A stretch of DNA of 64,000 nt from an uncultured Actinomycetes bacterium (GCA_903860915.1 CAIOSJ010000023.1:1-64000); one strand, 5' to 3'. Shown: positions 25,442-35,468, numbered from the stretch's first letter. The notes: generated by a model from the letters alone, not told the origin. Numbers and translations: made by a program.

Positions 25442-27148
25442 GTGCCTACCCTGCGACTTGCTCTCGCCCAGATGAACGCCACGGTGGGTGCCCTCGAGGT
25501 CAACGCTGCTGCTGTCTCCTTGTGGCGCACGCGGGCGGCGGACGCGGGCGCTCATCTCCTGATTACCCCCGAACTCGCCCTGACCGGATATCCGCCAGAG
25601 GACCTCTTATTGAAGGAGGGCTTCTTACGCGCCGCGGGCCAGAGACTTGACGCCCTCATTGCCGAAACCAGTCCCACCGCCCTCGCGGTCGGCACCGTCG
25701 TGCACAACGATTTTCCCGGGGTCGAACTCGCCCCCCGGACCGACACTCGACGCAGTCCCGCCGGGCTCGCCAACGCCATCGTGGTGGCCTCTGGTGGAGA
25801 ACTGCTGGGTGTCACCACCAAGCGACACCTTCCCAACTACGACGTCTTTGACGAGCGGCGTTACTTTCAGCCGGGCGTCGGTGCCGTCTCGCTCACCACC
25901 ATACAGGGCGTAAAAATTGGTTTTCTGGTCTGCGAGGACATCTGGGTGGACGAGGGACCCGCCCGTGACGTGGCCGCCGCCGGGGCGCAGGTCATCGTGG
26001 TCGCCAACGCCTCCCCCTACGCGCGCGGGCGTAGGGCCGAGCGCGAAGCGCTCCTGGTGCGCCGGGCACGAGAGACCGGCTGTGTTCTCGTCTACGTCAA
26101 CCTGGTTGGTGGTCAGGACGAACTGGTCTTTGACGGTCAGAGTGTCGTCATCGTCCCTGGGGCCCAGGGCGTCGTGGCTCGCGCCTGCGCCTTTGGTGAA
26201 GAGCTGCTCATTGTGGACATTGAGAGCACCGGCGAAGACGGTGCTTCCCTCGTCGTCACCGGAGTAGTCGCCGACCTTCTAGAGCCCGCCGCCGAGGTCT
26301 ACGAAGCGCTGGTAACCGGTACCCGTGACTACTTGGCGAAGAACGGATTTAGTTCCGCCATTCTCGGTCTCTCCGGGGGGGTGGACTCGGCCATCGTGGC
26401 CACCATCGCTACTGACGCCATAGGCGCGGATCGGGTGAGCGCCTTCGCCATGCCCAGTCGTTATTCGAGCGACCACTCGCTATCGGACGCCGAACTGCTC
26501 GCCGCGAGTCTGGGCATTCAACTCACGACGCTGCCCATCGAAGCCACCCACAGTGCCCTCGCGGCTACTTTGACCCCGGTGCTCACGACCGAGCCGGTCG
26601 GACTCACCGACGAAAATCTGCAGTCGCGCATTCGAGGTGTCCTACTCATGGCTCTTTCCAACGCCACGGGGGCCATTGTTCTCACCACCGGGAACAAGTC
26701 TGAAATGGCCACTGGATACTCCACCCTCTACGGCGACTCGGCCGGTGGCTTTGCGGTTATCAAGGACGTCCCGAAGACCCTCGTCTACCAACTATGTGAG
26801 TGGCGCAACCAGTTGGCCGCCCTTCGTGGCGAAACACCCCCCATCCCCCGAAATATTCTCGACAAGGCACCATCCGCCGAACTACGACCCGACCAACGTG
26901 ACGACCAGTCCCTCCCCCCCTACGACGAACTCGACCCCCTACTCGAGGCCTACGTCGAAGGAGACGCCACCGCCAACGAACTCATCGCGCGTGGTCACGA
27001 CGCCGACCTGGTTCGTCGCATCGTGCAGCTCGTTGATCGCAGTGAGTACAAACGACGTCAAATGCCCCCGGGGGTGCGCATCACGCGCAAGGCCTTCGGC
27101 AAGGATCGCCGACTGCCCATTACCAACGGCTTCCGGGAGACCACGTGA
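25442..27148 (+). CDS. nadE: Glutamine-dependent NAD+ synthetase
   Basis: Protein of 568 residues with two domains. Residues 1-260 are a nitrilase-type glutaminase: Glu in ITPELALTGYPPEDLL, Lys in TTKRHLPNYDVFDE and Cys in FLVCEDIWVD. Residues 290-560 are the synthetase: the P-loop LGLSGGVDSAIVATI and TTGNKSEMATGYSTLYGD. It converts nicotinate adenine dinucleotide to NAD+ with glutamine as nitrogen donor. The GTG start is used. The stop overlaps the next GTG by four bases. It is divergent from glnII, the supplier of glutamine. Confidence 0.96.
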   Translation: MPTLRLALAQMNATVGALEVNAAAVSLWRTRAADAGAHLLITPELALTGYPPEDLLLKEGFLRAAGQRLDALIAETSPTALAVGTVVHNDFPGVELAPRTDTRRSPAGLANAIVVASGGELLGVTTKRHLPNYDVFDERRYFQPGVGAVSLTTIQGVKIGFLVCEDIWVDEGPARDVAAAGAQVIVVANASPYARGRRAEREALLVRRARETGCVLVYVNLVGGQDELVFDGQSVVIVPGAQGVVARACAFGEELLIVDIESTGEDGASLVVTGVVADLLEPAAEVYEALVTGTRDYLAKNGFSSAILGLSGGVDSAIVATIATDAIGADRVSAFAMPSRYSSDHSLSDAELLAASLGIQLTTLPIEATHSALAATLTPVLTTEPVGLTDENLQSRIRGVLLMALSNATGAIVLTTGNKSEMATGYSTLYGDSAGGFAVIKDVPKTLVYQLCEWRNQLAALRGETPPIPRNILDKAPSAELRPDQRDDQSLPPYDELDPLLEAYVEGDATANELIARGHDADLVRRIVQLVDRSEYKRRQMPPGVRITRKAFGKDRRLPITNGFRETT

Positions 27149-27654
27149 GCAACCGGGACGCCGCCTTTCTCGCTCGATGCTTTGATGGTCTCTACGAGGC
27201 CTGTGGTCGAGGAGCACTCACGTGTAGCGACGACGCCATCGTCGTTTTTCTCCACGAATTTTCCCGCCGCTGCGGCGCGGTGGTGCACGAGCTCGATGAT
27301 CTCAGTGACGGTCGTGAAGGAGTATTTCCCCTGCCGGTCATCACTCAGGTGCTCGACGAGGCCCTCGCCTACGACCCCGGTGGTCTCCTCGCGCTCTACG
27401 CCATCTCCATGGTGCTGGGGCCCCGACTACTGATCTCACTGCGCGACGTCGTGACCGAGCACGCCGACACTGCGCTCCGAGAAATCTGCCAGGCGGCGGC
27501 CAGCACACTGGTCACCCAGCTTCGCCACCTCGCCACCATCGCGTCCGCCCGTGGTCCCGTCCACGACCAGGAGTGGCAGGGGCGAGCGACTTCGTTCACG
27601 ACTCTGCTCGAGAACGAGGGCTACGCTGAAAGTTTTGTGAGAGGAACCAAATAA
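27145..27654 (+). CDS. Hypothetical protein between nadE and SDR gene
   Basis: Protein of 169 residues that I do not recognise. It is mostly helical (FLARCFDGLYEACGRG, VITQVLDEALAYDPGGLLALYAISMVLG, ALREICQAAASTLVTQL). It starts at a GTG overlapping the nadE stop and its own stop overlaps the SDR ATG by one base (TAATG). This makes it part of a three-gene operon. No signal peptide, membrane segment or metal motif is seen. Confidence 0.75.
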   Translation: MSNRDAAFLARCFDGLYEACGRGALTCSDDAIVVFLHEFSRRCGAVVHELDDLSDGREGVFPLPVITQVLDEALAYDPGGLLALYAISMVLGPRLLISLRDVVTEHADTALREICQAAASTLVTQLRHLATIASARGPVHDQEWQGRATSFTTLLENEGYAESFVRGTK

Positions 27655-28457
27655 TGACGAAGAAAACAGTTCTCGTTACGGGGTGTTCCAGCGGTATCGG
27701 ACGCTCCGTCGCCCTCGAATTCACGCGCCGGGGCTACGAGGTCACCGCGAGCGCCCGACGCCTCAGTTCCCTCGAGGGGCTCGACGTGGCCCACCACCTC
27801 GCCCTCGATGTTGACAGCGATGCTTCCGTGGCCGCCGCCATCGCGGCGCTTGGTCCACTCGATGTACTGGTGAACAACGCGGGCTTTGGTATCGAGGGTT
27901 CGGTCGAAGAGGTACCCCTCGACGACGTGCGCCGGGCCTTCGAAACAAACTTCTTCGGCGCCGCGCGCATGATTCAGGGCGTGCTGCCCAGTATGCGCGA
28001 GCGCAGCACTGGTCTCATCATTAACGTCACCTCCATCGCTGGCATCGCGGCGCCACCCCTAGCTGGCTACTACGCGGCCACCAAGTTCGCCCTCGAGGCT
28101 CTGTCCGAGTCACTCTCCATTGAAGTCGGTCACTTCGGCGTCAAGGTGATGATCGTCGAACCCGGTGGTGTCGCCACCGAATTTGGTAACAACATGGTGG
28201 ACTTTCGCGACCGACCTGGTCCCTACACCCCCTTGGCTGAACAGTGGGCCGGCGCCATGGTCACCCTGCGCGGCGGCCAGGCCTCACCGGGACCCGACAG
28301 TGTCGCCGTCGCGCTCTGTGACGCCGCGGAGCAGGAGAACCCGCCCCTACGCCTGCCGGTGGGAACCGACGCCGAGCTCATCGCCACGACGCGCGCGGCG
28401 CTCAACACCACGGACTTTCAAAACGCCATTCGTGACGTTCTTAAAATTTCTTGGTAG
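27654..28457 (+). CDS. Short-chain dehydrogenase/reductase
   Basis: Protein of 267 residues of the classical SDR family. The cofactor motif is TGCSSGIG near residue 9, with VNNAG near 80. The catalytic serine is in INVTSIAG and the catalytic pair is in GYYAATKFA. Arg/Lys-rich residues after the first strand (SARRLSSL) suggest NADP(H). The substrate is unknown. It is the last gene of the nadE run. Its end overlaps the convergent acetyltransferase by 17 bases. Confidence 0.92.
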   Translation: MTKKTVLVTGCSSGIGRSVALEFTRRGYEVTASARRLSSLEGLDVAHHLALDVDSDASVAAAIAALGPLDVLVNNAGFGIEGSVEEVPLDDVRRAFETNFFGAARMIQGVLPSMRERSTGLIINVTSIAGIAAPPLAGYYAATKFALEALSESLSIEVGHFGVKVMIVEPGGVATEFGNNMVDFRDRPGPYTPLAEQWAGAMVTLRGGQASPGPDSVAVALCDAAEQENPPLRLPVGTDAELIATTRAALNTTDFQNAIRDVLKISW

Positions 28458-28968
28458 CGCTCGGTTCTATCCAGTAGCGGCGGAAGGCCTCGCCACCCGT
28501 CTCGTTTCCGACAACTACGGACTCTAAAACTCCGCCGCAGCTTTCAATAATCTTCTGCGATCCGAGGTTGGCGTCATCGCAGGTGAGTAGCACCCGCTCG
28601 ACGCCCTGATCGGTGGCGTGCTCGAGGGCGAGCCGCAAGATGGCTGTGCCGTAACCGCGTCGGCGATGCTCGGTGCGTACCTGGTAGCCAATGTGACCAC
28701 CGGCGTAGGCTAGGTAGTCGTTGAGGGCGTAGCGAATTGACACCCGACCCACGAGCTCGTCGTCGACCACCGCCGCGAGAAAAGCGGCCGGTACTCGACC
28801 TTCTGCCAACTCGCGTCCCCGACGTTCATTCTCGAGTTGTTCGAGGTAGGCCGCCCACGACAGCTCGTCTGAAAAATTCAAAAGAAACTCCTGATGGCCG
28901 CCTTCAGCGTGGGCCGAGCGGGCGGCGGTCTCGTCCTCCAGCGCTAGTGGTCGAAGCTTGAGCGACAT
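28441..28968 (-). CDS. GNAT family N-acetyltransferase
   Basis: Protein of 175 residues. The acetyl-CoA motif A is seen in IGYQVRTEHRRRGYGTAILRLALEHA, followed by LLTCDDANLGSQKIIESCGGVLE. The pattern (GGHIGYQVR, then the Asn-rich motif) is close to small GNAT acetyltransferases that modify drugs or peptides; the substrate is unknown. It is convergent with the SDR gene. Confidence 0.88.
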   Translation of the reverse strand: MSLKLRPLALEDETAARSAHAEGGHQEFLLNFSDELSWAAYLEQLENERRGRELAEGRVPAAFLAAVVDDELVGRVSIRYALNDYLAYAGGHIGYQVRTEHRRRGYGTAILRLALEHATDQGVERVLLTCDDANLGSQKIIESCGGVLESVVVGNETGGEAFRRYWIEPSATKKF

Positions 28969-29060
28969 GGTCTCAGCGTATCGTTGCCACCCCGGGAGCC
29001 GAGGTGGTCGCGTCCTTCCCCGCGCCCTCGGTAACCTCGTCAGGGAGACAACGGGGGAAC

Positions 29061-30221
29061 GTGAAGACTCAACTACAGATCACCGCCGTACGGGCGATTC
29101 TCCTGTCCTACGTCTATCCGGCCGGTCAGGAAATGACCTGGGTCGGCGGCACCATCCACTCCTGGGACGCGGCGCTGGTCGAAGTCACCTTGGCCGACGG
29201 CAGCGTCGGGGTGGGCGAGGTCGGGGCCGGCATCATGGCGGCTGTGGCCGTGGCGGGTCTCCTCGAGGCCTACCAGCCCTACTGCGTGAATGTTTCCTTT
29301 GATCATCCCCTCCACGTTGGAGATTGGCTGCGCGCCCATACCGCCTTCTGGTCACGTGGCGGCATCGCCAGTGGGGTCGCCGGAGCCATTGAAATCGCCG
29401 CCGTTGACGCCGTGGGTAAGCGCGAGGGGCTAGCGGCCTACGAACTGTTAGGCGGGCTTCGTCGTGACCGCATCGAGGCCTACGCCAGTGGGGGTCTCGG
29501 TTCCACCTTCGACGACGTCGCCACCTGGGGACGAGAGCAAATCGCGGCGGGTTTTTCGACCATCAAGTTTCGCGGAATGCGCGACGCCGACACCACCATT
29601 GAACTCATGGAGTACGTCGTGCCCCAACTCCCGACGGGCACCGGCTTCATCCTCGACGTAGTGCAGGCCTGCGCCTCGCAGGCCTGGTCGCACGATGATG
29701 CTCTTCGCGTTGGCCGCGTGGCCCAGCAACTCGGCGCACGCTGGTACGAAGAGCCCTGTTTCGCCACCGATGTCGCCGGGTACGCGAAGATGCGCGCCGA
29801 GCTCGGCGTGAGAATCTCGGGTGTCGAGTCCAACGGCACGGTGGACGAGTTCGCGGCGCTGCTCCTCGCCGACGCCATCGGACTAGCCCAACCCGACGTC
29901 ACCTTCGTCGGGGGTTTTGCCACCTTCGCCCGCGTCGCCGATATGGCTCGGGCCCACGACGTGGCCTGCGTGCCCCACGTCTGGGGCAGTGGCGTTACCT
30001 TTGCCGCCAACCTGCACGCCGCCTTCGCCCACGATCACGTACAGCTCTTTGAGTTCTGCACTCTCGTCAACCCCCTTCGCGAGCTCCTCCTCACCGAGGT
30101 CATTGGCCTGCGCGACGGAGAACTCCTCGCGCCACGGGCACCGGGTCTCGGCGTGGCGGTCACCCCCGAGATCGAGCGAGCCTTTCCCTTCCAGCGAAAC
30201 GGTGGTCATGTCATCCGCTAA
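29061..30221 (+). CDS. Enolase-superfamily (mandelate racemase/muconate lactonizing-like) enzyme
   Basis: Protein of 386 residues from GTG 29061 (MKTQLQITAVRAI), which has GGGGGAAC upstream; the longer track start is not supported. The N-terminal capping domain is followed by the barrel. A catalytic-type Lys is in STIKFRGMRD and metal ligands are in ILDVVQACA, YEEPCF and SGVESNGT. A His is in VPHVWGSG. The typical KxK is KxR here. Substrates are sugar acids or similar. The next gene, an RraA-like protein, overlaps it by 14 bases, so a two-step catabolic pathway is likely. Confidence 0.88.
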   Translation: MKTQLQITAVRAILLSYVYPAGQEMTWVGGTIHSWDAALVEVTLADGSVGVGEVGAGIMAAVAVAGLLEAYQPYCVNVSFDHPLHVGDWLRAHTAFWSRGGIASGVAGAIEIAAVDAVGKREGLAAYELLGGLRRDRIEAYASGGLGSTFDDVATWGREQIAAGFSTIKFRGMRDADTTIELMEYVVPQLPTGTGFILDVVQACASQAWSHDDALRVGRVAQQLGARWYEEPCFATDVAGYAKMRAELGVRISGVESNGTVDEFAALLLADAIGLAQPDVTFVGGFATFARVADMARAHDVACVPHVWGSGVTFAANLHAAFAHDHVQLFEFCTLVNPLRELLLTEVIGLRDGELLAPRAPGLGVAVTPEIERAFPFQRNGGHVIR

Positions 30222-30870
30222 GTCCTTCCAGCTACTGCCCACTGACACACTCATCACCTCGGCCATGATCTCCGACTCCCTGGACGCCGTGGGTAGCCGT
30301 TCACAGGTACTCACTAGTGACGTGGTTCCCCTGGTCGCGGGCTCGCGTTATCTCGGTCGCGCCGCCACGGTGGCCTTCACGCCCTCGGACCAACTCAGCG
30401 AGAATCCCTACGACGACGCCATTTCCTTCATCGACTCACTGACCCTGGGTGACGTGGCCGTCGTCGCCACTGATGGGAATCTCTCGACCGCCTACTGGGG
30501 TGAGCTCTTCAGCGCCGCCGCCATTGGACGCGGTGCCGTCGGCATGGTAACTGACGGCACAATCCGCGACACCACCAAAATCGCCGGACTGGGTTTTCCC
30601 GCTTTTTCCCGCGGACACCGACCCATCGATTTCCACGGGCGCATGCGGGTCAGCGCCCAGGGTCGGGCCGTCACCATTGCCGGCGTCACGGTGAACCCTG
30701 GTGACCTCATTAGTGCCGACGATGACGGCGTCGTGGTCGTTCCCCACGAAATTGCTGACGAAGTACTCCAGCGAGCGCGGAGTCGAGCCACCGCGGAAGG
30801 CATCGTGCTGAGTGAATTACTCGTCGGAGCTTCACTGCGCGGCGTGTGGGACCGCCACCACATCTTGTAG
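30208..30870 (+). CDS. RraA-like family protein (possible aldolase/decarboxylase)
   Basis: Protein of about 220 residues from the ATG at 30208 (MSSAKSFQLLPTD); the track frame starts far upstream inside the previous gene. RraA-like fold motifs are GRGAVGMVTDGTIRDTTKI and the ending GDLISADDDGVVVVPHEIADEVLQRA. Members include HMG/CHA aldolases as well as regulators of RNase E. The pairing with an enolase-superfamily enzyme favours the enzyme role in breakdown of a sugar acid or dicarboxylic acid. Confidence 0.85.
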   Translation: MSSAKSFQLLPTDTLITSAMISDSLDAVGSRSQVLTSDVVPLVAGSRYLGRAATVAFTPSDQLSENPYDDAISFIDSLTLGDVAVVATDGNLSTAYWGELFSAAAIGRGAVGMVTDGTIRDTTKIAGLGFPAFSRGHRPIDFHGRMRVSAQGRAVTIAGVTVNPGDLISADDDGVVVVPHEIADEVLQRARSRATAEGIVLSELLVGASLRGVWDRHHIL

Positions 30871-30877
30871 TTGGCCG

Positions 30878-32473
30878 TTACGAGCCGAGTGGCGTGACCT
30901 CGCGCCAATTCGGGATTGCCGGATAGCTCAGCCCCACTGGTCCAACCCCAAAGATCGTCAGGACGTTCATCGTCATCACCCGTATCGCCGTGGCCGGACA
31001 GAGCGTCGGGCTGCACTCGCGCAGGGCCGGAATCCAATTCACGGTGCCCGCGTTGAAAACTCCCGCACGCGTGACCGGACTCGTCCAGTAGCTGGTATCG
31101 GCGTAGGTGCGGCCCGACCAGACACCCTGACTCGTCGTCACTTCACCCGCCGGAATGGGCGAGTGCGCCAGAACGTGCAGCGTGGGGGGTAGATATTTCG
31201 TGAGGGCTAGGTGATCGAAGTCATTACGAATTACGCCCACAATTGCCGAGCCGTTTTTGAGCCCCGTGCCGCCGTAGAGCCACGAGCTGGCGTCGTGCAC
31301 GACGAGCGGCTCGGTGACCGAAGGCCAGGTGTAGCCCGAATAAAGTTCCCCGGTGAGTTCCATGGGTGATTGTCCCGTCGGAGCCATGGCGAAAGTGTTC
31401 CCCGTGACCTCGAGGGGATTGCCGTGACCGTTTAAGGGATCCTCGTAGGAATCGCGGTAGTTCACAATGACCCGATCGACGCCGAGTGGCGACGCAGCGA
31501 GACGGGCGTGACGCAGCACCGCGGCCGATCCGAAAAAGACCAGGTTGACCCCGTGCCGCATGGCCGTCAGAGCGCCCGCGCGCTGTGACTCCGTCCAGGT
31601 CTCGTCGTGCCCCAGGGACAAGATTGCGCGGTGGTGCAGCATTAACGCGGGATGCTCGGACAGGGTGATATCCGTCACGTAGGAAATATCGAGTCCGTGT
31701 TCTTCGGCCAAGGACAGTAGCGGCCACTCATTCCAGAGAAAATCAGATGCCCCGTTGCCCATGGAGTTGGGGCGGTCCAAGCTCACCATCCGAGCCCGAT
31801 TGCAGGGCGGATAGGTAGCGGCACCCGCAGCGCAGGCACCCCGACCTTGGTAGAAGTCGTAGCCGCCGAAGAGATTCCAACCTTGTTCAGTCATGCTGCG
31901 ACCCACCGCGAGCAGGGCCGAGGTGCTCGTCGGATCCCAGATGGTGAGTGGCATGTAGGCCTGCTGTCCCCCGGAACCGACCAGTTTGAACAGGTACATG
32001 CCGGGGACAAACTCAGCGGTAATTGGCACCACCAAGGAGCGCGACCAGTTAGCACAGGACACCAGGTTGACTCCCGCGGTAAAACCGCAACCGGGTTGAT
32101 AGTGCCCGACCACCACCGGTGACTGCCAGATACTGCGAGCACCGAGGCCTCGGTAGTACCCCATGCGAAACGCCGTCACGGTATAAGTCGCAGCGGAGGT
32201 CGTGACGTAGGCCGAGACGCTGTCGCCCACCACAGCCGCGTCACGGGAGAGAAAACCCGCAATCCCGCTGACCTTGGCCGTGGGTGAAATCTGCCACGCC
32301 GTCGTACCGGGCAATTGATTTTCCGCGATGACGCCAGCAGAGAGCACCGGGCTGGTCGTTGGCGTTGGGGCTACGGCCCGAGCCGGACTCGTGAGGGCCA
32401 GAGTCCCGAGGAGGCTCACGGCGAGGAGTAATCGTGGTCCTCGCCGTTGAAATCGCCAGGACATGTCCCCCAT
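30878..32473 (-). CDS. Secreted protein like the C-terminal part of N,N-dimethylformamidase large subunit
   Basis: Protein of about 530 residues with a signal peptide (RLLLAVSLLGTLALTSPARA). The central part has DISYVTDITLSEHPALMLHHRAILSLGHDETWTE, followed by AMRHGVNLVFFGSA. This matches the large-subunit-like domain of N,N-dimethylformamidase as I know it. It lacks the N-terminal lectin-like part. The enzyme function is not certain; secreted relatives are found in many actinobacteria. Start choice is open between 32473 and 32464. Several cysteines occur in pairs, consistent with export. Confidence 0.7.
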   Translation of the reverse strand: MGDMSWRFQRRGPRLLLAVSLLGTLALTSPARAVAPTPTTSPVLSAGVIAENQLPGTTAWQISPTAKVSGIAGFLSRDAAVVGDSVSAYVTTSAATYTVTAFRMGYYRGLGARSIWQSPVVVGHYQPGCGFTAGVNLVSCANWSRSLVVPITAEFVPGMYLFKLVGSGGQQAYMPLTIWDPTSTSALLAVGRSMTEQGWNLFGGYDFYQGRGACAAGAATYPPCNRARMVSLDRPNSMGNGASDFLWNEWPLLSLAEEHGLDISYVTDITLSEHPALMLHHRAILSLGHDETWTESQRAGALTAMRHGVNLVFFGSAAVLRHARLAASPLGVDRVIVNYRDSYEDPLNGHGNPLEVTGNTFAMAPTGQSPMELTGELYSGYTWPSVTEPLVVHDASSWLYGGTGLKNGSAIVGVIRNDFDHLALTKYLPPTLHVLAHSPIPAGEVTTSQGVWSGRTYADTSYWTSPVTRAGVFNAGTVNWIPALRECSPTLCPATAIRVMTMNVLTIFGVGPVGLSYPAIPNWREVTPLGS

Positions 32474-32491
32474 CCTAAAGGAACAGTTGAA

Positions 32492-33787
32492 CTAATCCCG
32501 CCGTGAGCGCTGAACGATTTCTTCGGACTCACGTGAGGCGGAGCGGTAGATGCCCTTGCTCATGAGCGAGACCTCGTCTTTGCGCCGTGCGATATAGACC
32601 TCGGCGCGTTTGGCGTGCACCTCGGGGTTGTCCGGCGCGGCCCAGCCCGCTAGGTCTGCGAGGTGACAGGCCAGTCGAAGATCCGTTGCCGTGAGGGCCA
32701 CGGCGCGGTCAATCAAAATCTCCGGTCCGCCAACTAGCGCGGCCAACTCGCCCGCCAACTCGGCGTCGGTCGAGGGCTTCAGGCGAGAAGGCGCGCCGTC
32801 CCACCATCCACCGTAGAGACGCCAAATGTTGCGCACGACAAATTCCGGCTCATCGTAGGCCGGGCGCATGTAGGGCTTGTCGAGCACGCTCTGGGGAACC
32901 TTCACCGTGTGGATAATGGCGTCCAGGGTCTCTCCGGCGTTCATCATCTCAATGACTTGACGCACTAGGGACTCGAGGGAGCTTGCGATGTCGTCGAGCA
33001 CCGAGGCGATACGTTCGCGACCCTCGATGGGTAGGCCGTGCGCGGGCACCAGTAGTTCGGGACCCTGGGCGATCATCGTGCGTAGCGCCTGGGCCCATTC
33101 GAGGGCGTAGCGCTGCACCTTCTGCGGGTTCCCCGCATTGGGGTAGTACCAAATTACGAAATCGCCCGAAAAGAGCCACTTCTTTTCCGGCAACCAGGCC
33201 CACAGGTGATCGTCCGTCTCGCCCCGAGCGTGATGGAGTTCTACTGCCGTGCCGCCGGCGTCAAGGCGCAGCACGTCTCGAAAGGTCTGGTCGGGACGAA
33301 GCGTTCCCTTCGGCAGAAAACTGTGCCAATTCTCACCAATGCTGAGACCCATCTCGCTCACCGTGCCACCGAATTGCCGTTGGTTAATGAGCAAGTTCCA
33401 CTCGTTGGTCTCGTTGTAGCGATCAATTCTCGCGCTGACGTTCTCGTGCCCGATCACGTGGGGTCGCGCGTAGCCCTGGTTCTCGGCGTCGCGAGCGAAA
33501 GCGAAACTTCCCCCAATGTGATCGCCGTGTCCGTGGGTGTAGACGAGGGTGGAGACGGGGGCGCTACGCCAGCTGCGTAGTGACGACACCACGGCTTCAC
33601 CGCTACCCGCCCCCGAGGCGTCAAAGCACATCAGGCCCTCACCAGTATCGAAGGCCACGGTGTGGCTAAAGCTTTCGACGATGGCGAGGTCAGTGGCCAA
33701 TTCGGTGACCTCGTTCGTCACGCGATTAATGGGTTCGCTGATGACGCCCGAGTCAATGATTTTGCTGGAAAGTTCAATGGGGTGCAC
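32492..33787 (-). CDS. Alkylsulfatase-like metallo-beta-lactamase-fold hydrolase
   Basis: Protein of 431 residues. The metal-binding motif is VYTHGHGDHIGGS near 88-100. ELHHARGETDDHLWAW and LFSGDFVIWYYPNAGNP come next. The helical dimerisation part (NIWRLYGGWWDGAPSRLKPS) is typical of the SdsA1/alkylsulfatase group. Those enzymes hydrolyse alkyl sulfates such as SDS. The C-terminal sterol-carrier-like domain of SdsA1 is absent, so the substrate may differ. No signal peptide is seen. It lies 18 bp from the secreted DMFase-like gene on the same strand and may precede it in an operon. Confidence 0.85.
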   Translation of the reverse strand: MHPIELSSKIIDSGVISEPINRVTNEVTELATDLAIVESFSHTVAFDTGEGLMCFDASGAGSGEAVVSSLRSWRSAPVSTLVYTHGHGDHIGGSFAFARDAENQGYARPHVIGHENVSARIDRYNETNEWNLLINQRQFGGTVSEMGLSIGENWHSFLPKGTLRPDQTFRDVLRLDAGGTAVELHHARGETDDHLWAWLPEKKWLFSGDFVIWYYPNAGNPQKVQRYALEWAQALRTMIAQGPELLVPAHGLPIEGRERIASVLDDIASSLESLVRQVIEMMNAGETLDAIIHTVKVPQSVLDKPYMRPAYDEPEFVVRNIWRLYGGWWDGAPSRLKPSTDAELAGELAALVGGPEILIDRAVALTATDLRLACHLADLAGWAAPDNPEVHAKRAEVYIARRKDEVSLMSKGIYRSASRESEEIVQRSRRD

Positions 33788-33852
33788 CTCGTAATTCTAG
33801 AGACTCCGCCCTAGTCAGATTGGGTCTTGCGCCTCATCACTAGTACATTTCG

Positions 33853-34758
33853 GTGGTGCGCGAAGCGAAAGTCCTTCTCTATTACTGCTTCACTCCACTG
33901 GCCGATCCCGAGGCCATCCACCTCTGGCAGCGGGTGCTCTGCGAGAGCCTCGGTCTACGCGGTCGCATCATCATCTCGCGCCACGGCATTAACGGTACCG
34001 TCGGCGGTGACTTGCTCGCCATCAAGAAATACTTAAAGGGCACTAAGGCCTTTCTTCCCTTTAAGCACATCGACTTCAAGTGGTCCGAGGGAACTGGCCG
34101 CGAATTCCCCCGCCTCGAAATCAAGATTCGCGACGAGATTGTGTCCTTCGGCGCAACGGGTGAGCTGGAGGTCGACGAATCCGGCGTCGTCGGTGGGGGT
34201 CAGCACCTAACGCCCGAGGCGGTGCACGAGCTCGTCGCCGCTCGGGGCGAGGAGGTTGTTTTTTTCGATGGGCGCAACAGTTTCGAAGCCGCTATTGGTC
34301 GCTTCAAGAATGCGGTGGTACCCGACGTCGCGACCACTCGCGACTTCGTTCGAGAAATCGACAGCGGCGCCTACGACCACCTCAAAAACAAAGCCATCGT
34401 CACCTATTGCACCGGCGGAGTGCGTTGTGAAGTGCTCTCGTCCATCATGAAGCGCCGCGGTTTTTCTGAGGTCTACCAAATCGAAGGTGGCGTCGTACGT
34501 TACGGCGAAGCTTTCGGCGACGACGGCCTCTGGGAGGGCTCGCTCTATCTCTTCGACGGGCGCATGAATCAGGAATTTAGTGACCACAGCCTGGTCATCA
34601 GTTCCTGCGAACGCTGCGACGCGCCAACCAGCAAATACCACAACTGCTCGAACGGAGCCTGTCGGAAATTGATTCTGCTCTGCGCCGACTGCGCCACGGC
34701 CCCCAGCCCCTGTAGCGCGGCTCACGCCTCTCAGCACGCCGTAAGGTCGCTCACGTGA
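33853..34758 (+). CDS. trhO: Rhodanese-like TrhO (UPF0176), tRNA uridine hydroxylase
   Basis: Protein of 301 residues. The N-terminal part is an acylphosphatase-like fold ([36 protein letters not shown]). The rhodanese domain carries the active cysteine in [11 protein letters not shown]. The C-terminal cysteine-rich tail is CERCDAP...[16 protein letters not shown]. TrhO makes 5-hydroxyuridine at the wobble base of tRNA using oxygen. GTG at 33853 or 33856 can start. Its end is coupled to the next GTG (overlap of four bases). Confidence 0.93.
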   Translation: MVREAKVLLYYCFTPLADPEAIHLWQRVLCESLGLRGRIIISRHGINGTVGGDLLAIKKYLKGTKAFLPFKHIDFKWSEGTGREFPRLEIKIRDEIVSFGATGELEVDESGVVGGGQHLTPEAVHELVAARGEEVVFFDGRNSFEAAIGRFKNAVVPDVATTRDFVREIDSGAYDHLKNKAIVTYCTGGVRCEVLSSIMKRRGFSEVYQIEGGVVRYGEAFGDDGLWEGSLYLFDGRMNQEFSDHSLVISSCERCDAPTSKYHNCSNGACRKLILLCADCATAPSPCSAAHASQHAVRSLT

Positions 34759-35468
34759 TCTCCACCTACGGTCCCATCGCCCTCGTGGGCTCGGGGGAAT
34801 ACCTCGAACACATGGCCGAGCTCGAGGCCGAGCTCATCGCTGGACGTTCAAATCGCTACGTACAGATCGCTACCGCCGCCGTGCCCGACGGTCCCGCGGT
34901 GGTGACCAAGTGGCACCGTCTTGGTCGCGAGCAGGCCGAACGCATCGGAGTCGAGGCTGTAATTCTCCCTATCGAAACTCGCGAGGACGCGGACAACCCC
35001 GCTATTGCGCACCAAGTCCGCGACGCCGGATTGATATACCTCTCCGGTGGCCACCCCAAGTTCCTGGCCGACACCCTGCGCGACACCCTCGTCTGGCGGG
35101 AAATAGAAAACGCGTGGCGCGCCGGTAGCGCGTTGGCCGGATGTAGTGCCGGAGCCATGGCCCTCACCTCCTGGGTGCCCTCACTACGCCACCCCATTCG
35201 TGGCGGCGCCGTCGGCCTCGGCCTCCTACCCCAACTCCGCGTAATACCGCATTTCGACGTCTTTGGCGCACGGATCAGCGATCTCGCGGCCCGCTTTTTA
35301 CTACCGAAAGACGAAGAGCACTCCTTTGTTGTCGGTATTGACGAGGACACCGCCCTGGTCGGTGGACCTGGTGACTGGGTGGTGCGTGGTCGCCAGTCCG
35401 TCTGGCACCTGTCACACGACTCGCGCACGCAATACCGAGTAAACGAGACGCTACACACCCCGAGTTAA
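34755..35468 (+). CDS. Peptidase S51-like protein (type 1 glutamine amidotransferase fold)
   Basis: Protein of 237 residues. The nucleophile elbow is [11 protein letters not shown] with Ser as nucleophile. [20 protein letters not shown] precedes it, which is typical of cyanophycinase and dipeptidase E-like S51 enzymes. [14 protein letters not shown] follows near the end. A small peptide or amide bond is the likely substrate. It starts at a GTG overlapping the trhO stop. Confidence 0.82.
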   Translation: MISTYGPIALVGSGEYLEHMAELEAELIAGRSNRYVQIATAAVPDGPAVVTKWHRLGREQAERIGVEAVILPIETREDADNPAIAHQVRDAGLIYLSGGHPKFLADTLRDTLVWREIENAWRAGSALAGCSAGAMALTSWVPSLRHPIRGGAVGLGLLPQLRVIPHFDVFGARISDLAARFLLPKDEEHSFVVGIDEDTALVGGPGDWVVRGRQSVWHLSHDSRTQYRVNETLHTPS

